From contig DEKX01000019.1 of NCBI GenBank assembly GCA_002354095.1, positions 47,130 through 111,129 of the forward strand: a stretch of DNA of 64,000 nucleotides, read 5' to 3'. This document shows positions 43,837-51,627 of the stretch, piece after piece. A program made the translations under genes and the position numbers. The stretch is from Prevotella sp. UBA2711 (GTDB lineage: Bacteria > Bacteroidota > Bacteroidia > Bacteroidales > Bacteroidaceae). Within the stretch, counting starts at the first letter, position 1. Every line of letters starts with the position of its first letter. The notes beneath the pieces were generated by a model. That model made no database searches and was not told the origin of the DNA. It saw only the letters and a program-made list of their open reading frames with translations.

Positions 43837-43871
43837 TACCGCCCAAGAACTTGAAGTAGTCTTGGGCGGTA
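43837..43871 (-). other. Intercistronic hairpin between susD and GH32 (second locus)
   Basis: Perfect 12-bp arms (43837-43848, 43860-43871) around an 11-base loop, between the SusD stop (43913) and the GH32 start (43819). Only a weak T-stretch follows on the minus strand, so it may be a partial terminator or an mRNA-stabilising element that lowers GH32 expression relative to SusCD. Confidence 0.65.
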
Positions 43872-43912
43872 GCGATGAACCAAAAAACTATCTCTTTGTA
43901 AAGTGTGTCGTT

Positions 43913-45709
43913 TTAGAAGCTGGCATAGCCAGGATTCTGGACATAGTTCTGACCAGAGAACTTATACTGGTTATTGGTGATTGGCAGATACTCGTCTTTG
44001 CCGGCAGTGAACTTAGAGCCCTGGTAATAAGGACGGATGTCCTGTTCGCACTGGATATATTTGTTCATCACATCGGCTGCAATACCCCAACGAACGAGGT
44101 CAAAGAAACGCTCGCCTTCAAGGGCTGTCTCAAGACGCGATTCGAATCGTACGGCCTGACGAGCATAGTCCTGGGTCCAACCTGCTGCGGGATATTCCGC
44201 AATTTTGTAGTTGGCAGCATACCCACCGTAATTAGGACAGTTTCCATGCTCGAAGGTAGCTGTGTAAGCCTTCACATAGTCTGATTGAGCAGAGCGATTG
44301 CGAATCTCATTAATCAAGGGGCGAGCCTCGTCTTGACGACCTAATTCAACCAAGGCTTCAGCTTCCCAAAGCAAGATGTGGGCGTAGCGAATCATGTGCC
44401 AATTAAGGGCACTGGCTCCCCAAGGCCATCCAGGATACATATCGGCAGACTCAGGCGAAACGAAGAAACGCTTAGCACAGTGATAGCCATAGGTACCACG
44501 GTCGCGAACCCACGTAGCCAGACAGGGAGTCGTGGTGTAAGTCTTCCAAGTAACATTAGGGCGCCCAATGATAAAGTCAAGGCGTGGGTCAACGTTATGA
44601 TCGTTGGCTGATACAGTAACGAAATTATCGGTGAATGCCACCTGATCAAAATCAGCCATTGACTGATAGTTGAACTCAGGCAGTCCATTGCCATCGGTCT
44701 GGAAAGCATTGATAAGGTCTTGTGATGGCAAGAAAAAACCGTCACCTGAGTATGGTCCCTGTGGGGCATTCAACAGCATACTCCAGTTTATACGTCCAGC
44801 ACTATTAGAGCCGTCGTTCATGGAATACTGGATGTCCCAGATACACTCCTTGCTATTATCATACTGGACAAGGTCGAGCTGTTGGAAATCGTCGAGCAGA
44901 CCATATCGTCCTGACTGACGGATTTCGTCGCAAAGGCTGACTACCTTGCTCAGATAATCCTTATTAATAGAAGTCACAGCATGGTTGCCAGCATTCTGCT
45001 CGTAAGCACGATATAGATAAACCTTGGCAAGATAAGCCTTAGCCATGAATTTGTTAACACGTCCAACCTCGCTTTGGGACTCAGGCAGACTATTGATGGC
45101 CGTTTCAATCTCAGCAGCTATTTTTTCCAGCAGTTGTTCGCGGGTGAACTCGTTGTTGGGAATGGTGCTAACAGCATCTTCAGCTACAGTCTCGTCGAAA
45201 TAGGGAATCTGATTGAACAGACGTTGTAATTCGAAATAATAGTGGGCACGCAACACGCGCATTTCAGCAATGCGGACATTCTTATTGGGGACTTGTTCTT
45301 CGGAACAGTCGTTGAGCACTTTTAAGGCTGAGTTACAACGCTGAACACTGACGAAGAGATGGTACCATTTTGAGTCGGTAACGCCATCGGTAGCATCGAG
45401 CGTGAAGGTTTCCAAGCGGTGGGTTTCAAAACCATCGCCAGTGCCACCGCCTCCCTTCAGTGCATCGTCGGAACGAACGGCACCTGTAGTCCAGTGAGTG
45501 GTAGGATACCACCATACGCTCCAGTCTTGTGGGTTTGGTCCCATCAATGCGGCGTAAGCTGCGGTGCAGAGTTGGTCGGCACCGTCAGCCGACATCAGCA
45601 CATTTTCGCTGACTACACCCTGTGGGGGATTGTCGAGAAAAGAACTCTCGTTACAGGCACTGATACTGAAAACAGCAGTGCCAAGGATGAATATATTTTT
45701 GAGTTTCAT
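43913..45709 (-). CDS. SusD/RagB family lipoprotein (second locus)
   Basis: A 598-residue lipoprotein (FSISAC signal, then NESSFLDNPPQG). Family features: VQRCNSALKVLND, an ERFFDLVRWGIAADV segment and the final YLPITNNQYKFS. It starts 14 bases after the SusC stop. It only moderately resembles the SusD at 35623, so the two loci probably take different fructan linkages or sizes. Confidence 0.95.
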   Translation of the reverse strand: MKLKNIFILGTAVFSISACNESSFLDNPPQGVVSENVLMSADGADQLCTAAYAALMGPNPQDWSVWWYPTTHWTTGAVRSDDALKGGGGTGDGFETHRLETFTLDATDGVTDSKWYHLFVSVQRCNSALKVLNDCSEEQVPNKNVRIAEMRVLRAHYYFELQRLFNQIPYFDETVAEDAVSTIPNNEFTREQLLEKIAAEIETAINSLPESQSEVGRVNKFMAKAYLAKVYLYRAYEQNAGNHAVTSINKDYLSKVVSLCDEIRQSGRYGLLDDFQQLDLVQYDNSKECIWDIQYSMNDGSNSAGRINWSMLLNAPQGPYSGDGFFLPSQDLINAFQTDGNGLPEFNYQSMADFDQVAFTDNFVTVSANDHNVDPRLDFIIGRPNVTWKTYTTTPCLATWVRDRGTYGYHCAKRFFVSPESADMYPGWPWGASALNWHMIRYAHILLWEAEALVELGRQDEARPLINEIRNRSAQSDYVKAYTATFEHGNCPNYGGYAANYKIAEYPAAGWTQDYARQAVRFESRLETALEGERFFDLVRWGIAADVMNKYIQCEQDIRPYYQGSKFTAGKDEYLPITNNQYKFSGQNYVQNPGYASF

Positions 45710-45723
45710 AATTATTTCTGTTT

Positions 45724-48700
45724 TTAGAGTCCAACATTCAGTCCGAAAGTAAACATACGTGGCATGGGGTAAGCATAACCAAGGCCTTCTGGGTCAGCAC
45801 CTTTATAGGCGGTAATGGTAAAGAGGTTCTGAGCCTGGAAATAGACGCGTAAGTTGCGGAGGTGTATTTTCTTCAGCAAGGTTTGTGGTAACGTATATCC
45901 CAGCGTAATAGTCTTCAGCTTGATATAGTTGCCATTCTCTACGTAGAAGTCGGAACTTTCCTTTTCGTTGTTGGCGGGCGATGTAGTGAGTGCAGGCGTA
46001 TCACAATTATAAACACCTGTTTTTTCAAAATTATCCCATGCGTTGTAGGCATCGAGCATACGCTCACCATGGTTACCAATCCAGTATGCCCACAAATCTG
46101 TGTAGAACTTAGAATTATTCCATGCCTTGCGAACCATTCCATTGAAGAACAGAGAGAGGTCGAAGCCACGCCATGAGCCAGAGAGATTGAGACCTCCGAT
46201 GAACTTAGGCTGGTCGGAACCGAGAACGGTACGGTCGTTGGCATTGATGATGCCATCACCATTAGCGTCAACGTAACGCAGACGGCCAACACCGGGTGCG
46301 CCATACTGTACATCGTATTTTGCGGTGTATTCGTCCACCTCAGCCTGTGTGTGGAAGACTCCATCGGTCTTATATCCTAACCATGAGCCAAGAGCATATC
46401 CTACGTTGGTTATATCTACACCATTACCGCAACCCCATGTGTAATAAACGGCATCAGGAAGTTCGGTAATTTTGTTCTTGTTGAATGAACCGTTGAAACT
46501 GACTTCGTAATTGAAGTCCTTGATACGATCGCGCCATCCGATGGTAAATTCGAAACCTTTGTTGTTCATGGCTGCTACGTTCTGGAAAGAATAACCCCCT
46601 TCACCCTTTACAGCTGCGTATGCAGGCTCGTAAAGCATGTCCTTAGTATTCTTGTTAAAATAGTCGAGGCTAACCGTCAAACGATTGTTAAGGAAGGCTG
46701 CATCAATACCGATGTTTACCTGTTCGGTCTGTTCCCATTTCAGATTGGGGTTGCCAGTGTGTGTACGGATAGTACCAGCTGCCAGAGTCTGATTGTCGCC
46801 ATACAGATTGTAGCCACCGTTGTTAACACTGTTGACAAAAAGGCTATAAGTAGCCGAATTGTCAATCATATCGTTACCATTGAGACCCCATGAAGCGCGC
46901 AGTTTCAAATTGTCGAGCCATTTTACCTTATCTTTCATAAAGGCCTCTTCACTGATACGCCAACCACCACTGACAGAAGGGAATACACCGCTATTGTTGT
47001 TCTTGCCGAAACGACTGGTAGCATCGCGACGAATAGTGAATGAAGCCAGATAGCGAGAATCGTATGAGTAGTTTACTTTACCAAAGTAGCTGACCATTGA
47101 ATAGGTATTACCAGTAGCATCGACATTCTTGCCGCTGGTAACAGTTCCCAGATAGCGATAGTCGGTATTCTCATATTCCAGTCCTGTGCCGTAACCCCAT
47201 TCATAGTCGTACTTTTCTTTCTTGGCTTCGATACCGATCAGAGCAGTGATTGAATGCTTCTTGATATCGAAACTATACTGAGCTTGATTGGTCCATGTCC
47301 AGTTGAACTGGCGGGCATTCCACTGAGTCATTTCATTGGTATTGACGGTGCGGCTACCTTCCTGCCATTTGGGAATAAAAGTGGAATTGTTCTCGTGGAA
47401 GTAGTTGACGCCAAATGTAGAACGGATAACAAGGTTTTTAATGGGTTCTATCTCTAAGTATGCACTACCGAAGATGCGCCAGCGCTCGTGTTTGTCGTTT
47501 GCAATATTGTCGGTCAGACGTACGGGGTTGGGGGAGTCATTCAATACATCAACGTAACCTCCACCATAACTGCCGTCTGTGGCATAGACAGGAACCATAG
47601 GCTGAAGTTTGTAGATGGTTTCCTCGATTCCATCAGGCTGTACATGTTCTGTCCAACGTGTTACAGCCACATTCTCACCAATGCGCAACTTGTCGTTTAG
47701 GAATTTATAGTCGCCTGACAGACGAGTGTTGAAACTCTTGTAGTCGGTATTGCGTACCAATCCCTTATGATCCATATAATTGACGGAGAGAGAAGAACCG
47801 CCATGTTCACCGCCACGAGAGAGTGTGAGGCTATAGTTCTGCATCAGAGCTGTTTTGTAAATTTCGTCTGCCCAGTTCGTATTGGCTACGGGCATTACCT
47901 TGTCACCACTGTTATAAGTCTGTGCAATAACAGGAGTGGCACCGTTGCCGAAAAGTTCAGACTCTGGTGTGCGTCCGTCGTTACCATTTTTGAAAGCCTG
48001 CCAATAGCAGTTAGCCCACTGTTGCGTGTTAAGCATATTCACACCCGTAGAGAACGTCTGTGCTGTGAGAGAAGCAGAGAAATCTATTTTTGTTTCACCG
48101 CTCTTTGCACGTTTTGTGGTGATGATGATAACACCATTGGCTGCCTGTGCACCATAGATAGCTGCAGAAGAGGCATCCTTCAGGACCTGAATAGACTCTA
48201 CATCGCCACTGGACAGGATAGAACCCACATTGTCGCGAGTAGGCATACCGTCAATGACGTACAGGGGGCTTGAGTTGTTGATAGTGGTAGTACCACGGAC
48301 TAATGTTGAAGTGCTACCACCACCAGGGGTACCATCGGTGGTGATGTTCATACCTGCAACGCGACCTTGTAAAGCCTGCATAACGTTACCTGTAGGAATG
48401 TCGGCAACATCCTTCATCTTTACAACGGCTACGGCACCGGTAAGGTCGGCCTTCTTTTCAGTCATGTAACCCGTAACAACAACCTCATTCAAGGTCATCT
48501 CATCGTCTTTCATGGTTACCTGCATTCCATTTTGGGCAGGTAGTTCTACTGTTTGGTAACCGATGTAGGAGAAGACGAGCGTCTTGCCTGCCTCTACCTT
48601 CAACTTGAAGTTACCATCGAAGTCGGTCACGGTACCGTTGGTAGTACCTTTCTCCATGACGGTGGCACCGATGACTGGTCCCATAGCGTCATTCACAGTT

Positions 48701-48786
48701 CCTGTAATCTCCTGTTGCGCGTACATTATAGTACATAGCAGCAGCGAGAGGAAACTCAGAGTGATTCTTTTAATCGCTTGTTTCAT
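45724..48786 (-). CDS. SusC/RagA TonB-dependent outer-membrane transporter (second locus)
   Basis: A 1020-residue protein with signal peptide, regulatory-like domain (GTVNDAMGPVIGATVMEKG), NEVVVTGYM and plug motifs (SPLYVIDGMP, VLKDASSAAIYGAQAANGVI). The barrel ends MFTFGLNVGL. The N-terminal 110 residues are close to the SusC at 37364, then the two diverge. It forms an operon with the SusD at 43913 and the GH32 at 42353. Confidence 0.97.
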   Translation of the reverse strand: MKQAIKRITLSFLSLLLCTIMYAQQEITGTVNDAMGPVIGATVMEKGTTNGTVTDFDGNFKLKVEAGKTLVFSYIGYQTVELPAQNGMQVTMKDDEMTLNEVVVTGYMTEKKADLTGAVAVVKMKDVADIPTGNVMQALQGRVAGMNITTDGTPGGGSTSTLVRGTTTINNSSPLYVIDGMPTRDNVGSILSSGDVESIQVLKDASSAAIYGAQAANGVIIITTKRAKSGETKIDFSASLTAQTFSTGVNMLNTQQWANCYWQAFKNGNDGRTPESELFGNGATPVIAQTYNSGDKVMPVANTNWADEIYKTALMQNYSLTLSRGGEHGGSSLSVNYMDHKGLVRNTDYKSFNTRLSGDYKFLNDKLRIGENVAVTRWTEHVQPDGIEETIYKLQPMVPVYATDGSYGGGYVDVLNDSPNPVRLTDNIANDKHERWRIFGSAYLEIEPIKNLVIRSTFGVNYFHENNSTFIPKWQEGSRTVNTNEMTQWNARQFNWTWTNQAQYSFDIKKHSITALIGIEAKKEKYDYEWGYGTGLEYENTDYRYLGTVTSGKNVDATGNTYSMVSYFGKVNYSYDSRYLASFTIRRDATSRFGKNNNSGVFPSVSGGWRISEEAFMKDKVKWLDNLKLRASWGLNGNDMIDNSATYSLFVNSVNNGGYNLYGDNQTLAAGTIRTHTGNPNLKWEQTEQVNIGIDAAFLNNRLTVSLDYFNKNTKDMLYEPAYAAVKGEGGYSFQNVAAMNNKGFEFTIGWRDRIKDFNYEVSFNGSFNKNKITELPDAVYYTWGCGNGVDITNVGYALGSWLGYKTDGVFHTQAEVDEYTAKYDVQYGAPGVGRLRYVDANGDGIINANDRTVLGSDQPKFIGGLNLSGSWRGFDLSLFFNGMVRKAWNNSKFYTDLWAYWIGNHGERMLDAYNAWDNFEKTGVYNCDTPALTTSPANNEKESSDFYVENGNYIKLKTITLGYTLPQTLLKKIHLRNLRVYFQAQNLFTITAYKGADPEGLGYAYPMPRMFTFGLNVGL

Positions 48787-48827
48787 TTGCTTGTAATTAT
48801 TGGTTAGTACTCTTGAAAATTACTGTT

Positions 48828-48836
48828 GCAAAAGTA
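48828..48836 (-). promoter_or_regulatory. -7 box (TACTTTTGC) for the second SusC operon
   Basis: The minus strand reads TACTTTTGC, 41 bases before the SusC ATG. It has nearly the same leader as the first SusC. Confidence 0.8.
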
Positions 48837-48882
48837 CTACCATTTATGGTATGTGGATAAAACAGATGTTTCATAGAACTAA

Positions 48883-48928
48883 AAAAATCGTTCAATGTAA
48901 CATTTATGTTAGACATTGAACGATTTTT
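48883..48928 (-). terminator. Long terminator after regulator 2
   Basis: Perfect 16-bp arms (48883-48898, 48913-48928), with a further small hairpin (AACAT / ATGTT) in the loop, directly after the regulator stop at 48930. On the minus strand it ends in a run of seven T. Confidence 0.85.
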
Positions 48929-48929
48929 C

Positions 48930-50456
48930 TTAGCTTTTTCGAGTGTCGCCTGGCAGGGTACCAAACTCTTCCTTGAAACATTTGGTGAAATAGCTGGGGG
49001 CAGTGAAGCCTACTTGATAGGCAATCTCACTAACAGAAAGATCAGTGGTTTGGAGCAATACCTTACTGCGGTTCAGACGACTAAGTCGGATGATATCAAC
49101 AGGGGTTCGTCCTGTCTGCTGTTTCACCTTGCGATAGAGCTGTACGCGGCTGACACCCATTTCGCCAGCCAATTCCTCGACACTGAAATCGCTATTGCCG
49201 ATATGTTCCTGTACCTTCAAGCGGAGACGTTCCAAGAAACGGGCATCGGCATCGGCCTCTATCTGTGTTTTCTCTTCAGGGGTGACGTCAGTGACTTCGG
49301 GTTGAGGTGCGCTCTCCTCGGCAGGAACACTGACCACCATCGAGAAGGCTTGACGCTCCAGACGGTGGCGACGGCGCATATTGGTGATGGTGATAGCTGC
49401 ACTGGCTGTAATGATGAGGAGAATGACAGCCAAGAGAATGGTGAACATGCGGTGCATGTCGAGTTGCTGAAGGTAGGTATCTGCTTTCTCATGCAACTGG
49501 TCAAGGTAGGCTGTCTGGCGGAGGGTTTCTTCGCTCTCTAACAATACAATATTAGCATTGTCGTGGGTGACGAGTGCCGATTTTAGCAGATTCTCTTTTT
49601 GATAGGGCTTATCCTTCAGGATGTTGAGGGCCAGGAGTATGAGTTGGTCGCCGTGGGTGGGGTAGATGTAACTGGCATCGAGCAGGGAGTCGCGCACCAA
49701 TTGGATACCTCCGTCCTTACCAGGCAGGCCATCAATGCCGCAGAATTTTGTTGAGAGTTGAGGGTTTCGTTTAAAGAGTGCCTTGCGTGCTCCCATAGCC
49801 ATACGGTCGTTTTGTCCGAAAACAAAATCGATGTTGGTCAGGTCGCCTTGGTATTGCTGAATGGCATCATAAGCACTTTTTTCTGTCCAGTCGCCCTGCA
49901 AGGTGCCAACGAGCTGAAGTTCAGGATAACGGCTGATGGCCTCCGTAAAACCATTGTGACGCTCGATGGCAGGGGAAGAACCTTTGAGACCTTTGATTTC
50001 AAGAAGGCGTCCCTTTCCTTTTAACTGGTGAGCGATATATTCCCCTATGGTTCGCCCCATTTCGTAATTGTCGGCACCGATGAAGGCCGTGTATTTCTTC
50101 GAATTGGTTTTGCGTTCAAACACAATGACGGGTATGCCTTTATCATAGGCACGGTCGATGGCTGGCGAAATGGTCTGCACTTGATTAGGAGCTACAATCA
50201 GCAAGTCGATACCCGTACTGATCAGACTGTCAATCTGCTGAACCTGTCGTTCGTCACTGTCGTAGGCAGAGGCAAAGCGAAGTTCTACGTTTTCATGAAT
50301 ATAGGCTCCCATGCGCAATTCGGCATTTTGTTTTTCGCGCCAGATGTCGGCAGAACATTGGGAGACGCCAATCACGTATTGTGGCTTTTGCTCATTACAA
50401 CTGCTTAGAAGTAGCAGTAGCAAGGGGAGTAGTAAAGTTTTTAGATAGTGTTTCAT
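48930..50456 (-). CDS. Transmembrane one-component regulator: sugar-binding domain + AraC HTH (regulator 2)
   Basis: A 508-residue paralogue of the regulator at 40602. Lipoprotein-type signal (LLSSC, Cys20), type I sugar-binding domain (VIGVSQCSADIWREKQNAEL, IDLLIVAPNQVQT, AFIGADNYEMG, FGQNDRMAMG, FCGIDGLPG), one membrane helix near residues 337-360, a linker, and an AraC-type HTH at about 405-505 (GVSRVQLYRKVKQQTG, EIAYQVGFTAPSYFTKCFKEEFG). It starts 14 bases after lpxH and may be read from that operon, and it sits upstream of the second SusC. Kinase and receiver domains are absent. Confidence 0.9.
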   Translation of the reverse strand: MKHYLKTLLLPLLLLLLSSCNEQKPQYVIGVSQCSADIWREKQNAELRMGAYIHENVELRFASAYDSDERQVQQIDSLISTGIDLLIVAPNQVQTISPAIDRAYDKGIPVIVFERKTNSKKYTAFIGADNYEMGRTIGEYIAHQLKGKGRLLEIKGLKGSSPAIERHNGFTEAISRYPELQLVGTLQGDWTEKSAYDAIQQYQGDLTNIDFVFGQNDRMAMGARKALFKRNPQLSTKFCGIDGLPGKDGGIQLVRDSLLDASYIYPTHGDQLILLALNILKDKPYQKENLLKSALVTHDNANIVLLESEETLRQTAYLDQLHEKADTYLQQLDMHRMFTILLAVILLIITASAAITITNMRRRHRLERQAFSMVVSVPAEESAPQPEVTDVTPEEKTQIEADADARFLERLRLKVQEHIGNSDFSVEELAGEMGVSRVQLYRKVKQQTGRTPVDIIRLSRLNRSKVLLQTTDLSVSEIAYQVGFTAPSYFTKCFKEEFGTLPGDTRKS

Positions 50457-50470
50457 ATTTTGGGGGATGT

Positions 50471-51235
50471 TTAGGGTTGACTCTCGCCTTCGACGTATTC
50501 TTCCAAGAACATGTGTTCTCCGTCATATACGGCGTAGGTGAACTGACTGATCCAATCGCCTAGAATCATCAGACGGACATGCCGTTGCAGGTTGATGTCC
50601 AGTTCGATATGGCGATGGCCGAAAATAAAATAATCTATGTTGGGATGCTCCTCGATATATTGTTTGGCAAAGAGTACCAAGTGTTCTTTGTTCTCACCCA
50701 TATAGGTGGGCTCGTCCGTCTCCTTGTGCTTGATATAGCTATGCTTAGCCCATGTGAGTCCGAAAGAGACACCCCAACGGGGATGGAGGGCGGAAAAGAG
50801 CCATTGGCACACCTTGTTATGGAAGATGGCACGAATCACCTTAAACGACTTGTTGGGGTCGCCCATGCCGTCTCCATGAGCCAAGAAGAATTCCTTGCCG
50901 TAAATCTCGGTGGTCTCGGGTTGCTTGTGGAGAATAACACCACACTCCTTTTCCAGATATTCGTATGCCCAGATGTCGTGATTGCCCGTGAAATAGTGCA
51001 CCTCAACCCCCATATCTGTCAGTTCGGAGATTTTTCCCAAGAAACGGGTGAACCCCTTTGGCACCACATACTTGTATTCATACCAGAAGTCAAACATGTC
51101 GCCTAAGAGGTAGATAGCAGCTGCTTTCTCCTTGATACTGTCGAGAAAACGCACAAGGCGGCGTTCCTGCATCCGTTGATGTGGGATGGCCAGCGACCCA
51201 AGGTGGGCATCGGAAAGGAAATAGACGTTCTTCAT
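50471..51235 (-). CDS. lpxH: UDP-2,3-diacylglucosamine diphosphatase-like metallophosphoesterase (LpxH type)
   Basis: A 254-residue calcineurin-like phosphoesterase. Metal-binding motifs in order: FLSDAHLG, LLGDMFDFW, FTGNHDIW, AHGDG and FGHRH. The order and spacing fit LpxH, which removes UMP from UDP-2,3-diacylglucosamine in lipid A synthesis at the inner membrane. It lies between a SufT-like gene (three-base gap) and regulator 2 (14 bases). Confidence 0.88.
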   Translation of the reverse strand: MKNVYFLSDAHLGSLAIPHQRMQERRLVRFLDSIKEKAAAIYLLGDMFDFWYEYKYVVPKGFTRFLGKISELTDMGVEVHYFTGNHDIWAYEYLEKECGVILHKQPETTEIYGKEFFLAHGDGMGDPNKSFKVIRAIFHNKVCQWLFSALHPRWGVSFGLTWAKHSYIKHKETDEPTYMGENKEHLVLFAKQYIEEHPNIDYFIFGHRHIELDINLQRHVRLMILGDWISQFTYAVYDGEHMFLEEYVEGESQP

Positions 51236-51238
51236 CGG

Positions 51239-51559
51239 TCAATCGAGTCCAAGTTCGACACGTGCCTCTTCTGACATCATACTTTGATCCCAAGCAGGTT
51301 CGAAGACGAGGTTGACATTGGCACTCTGGATGCCATCTACACTCTCTACCTTCGTGCGTACATCTTCTAATATAAAGTCGGCAGCAGGACAGTTAGGTGC
51401 CGTGAAGGTCATGTCAAGCTCCACAGAAGCATCCTCCTGCACATCAATTTTATAAATCATTCCGAGGTCGTAGATGTTGACGGGAATCTCTGGGTCATAG
51501 ACCGTTTTGAGCACGTCAACAATCCGTTCCTCCAATGTAGTTTTCTCTTCTTGTGTCAT
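51239..51559 (-). CDS. MIP18/SufT-like (DUF59) protein
   Basis: A 106-residue protein with VYDPEIPVNIYDLGMIYKIDV and MTFTAPNCPAADFIL, the two conserved blocks of DUF59 proteins involved in iron-sulfur cluster assembly (SufT, PaaD and MIP18 group). The conserved Cys is in the APNCPAA motif. The ATG at 51559 is chosen since a -7 box lies at 51577-51585 and the upstream open frame crosses it. Confidence 0.92.
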   Translation of the reverse strand: MTQEEKTTLEERIVDVLKTVYDPEIPVNIYDLGMIYKIDVQEDASVELDMTFTAPNCPAADFILEDVRTKVESVDGIQSANVNLVFEPAWDQSMMSEEARVELGLD

Positions 51560-51576
51560 TCTTTGCAATATTTTCT

Positions 51577-51585
51577 GCAAAGATA
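51577..51585 (-). promoter_or_regulatory. -7 box (TATCTTTGC) for the DUF59-lpxH operon
   Basis: The minus strand reads TATCTTTGC, 17 bases upstream of the ATG at 51559. Confidence 0.75.
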
Positions 51586-51592
51586 CGAAATA

Positions 51593-51627
51593 ATTATGAA
51601 TTATGAATGACGAATGACGAATTATTT
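51593..51627. repeat. 7-bp-period tandem tract at the end of the P-type ATPase gene
   Basis: ATTATGA, ATTATGA, ATGACGA, ATGACGA, ATTATTT: five in-phase heptamers. The last holds the stop codon of the ATPase gene (51622-51624). Confidence 0.75.
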
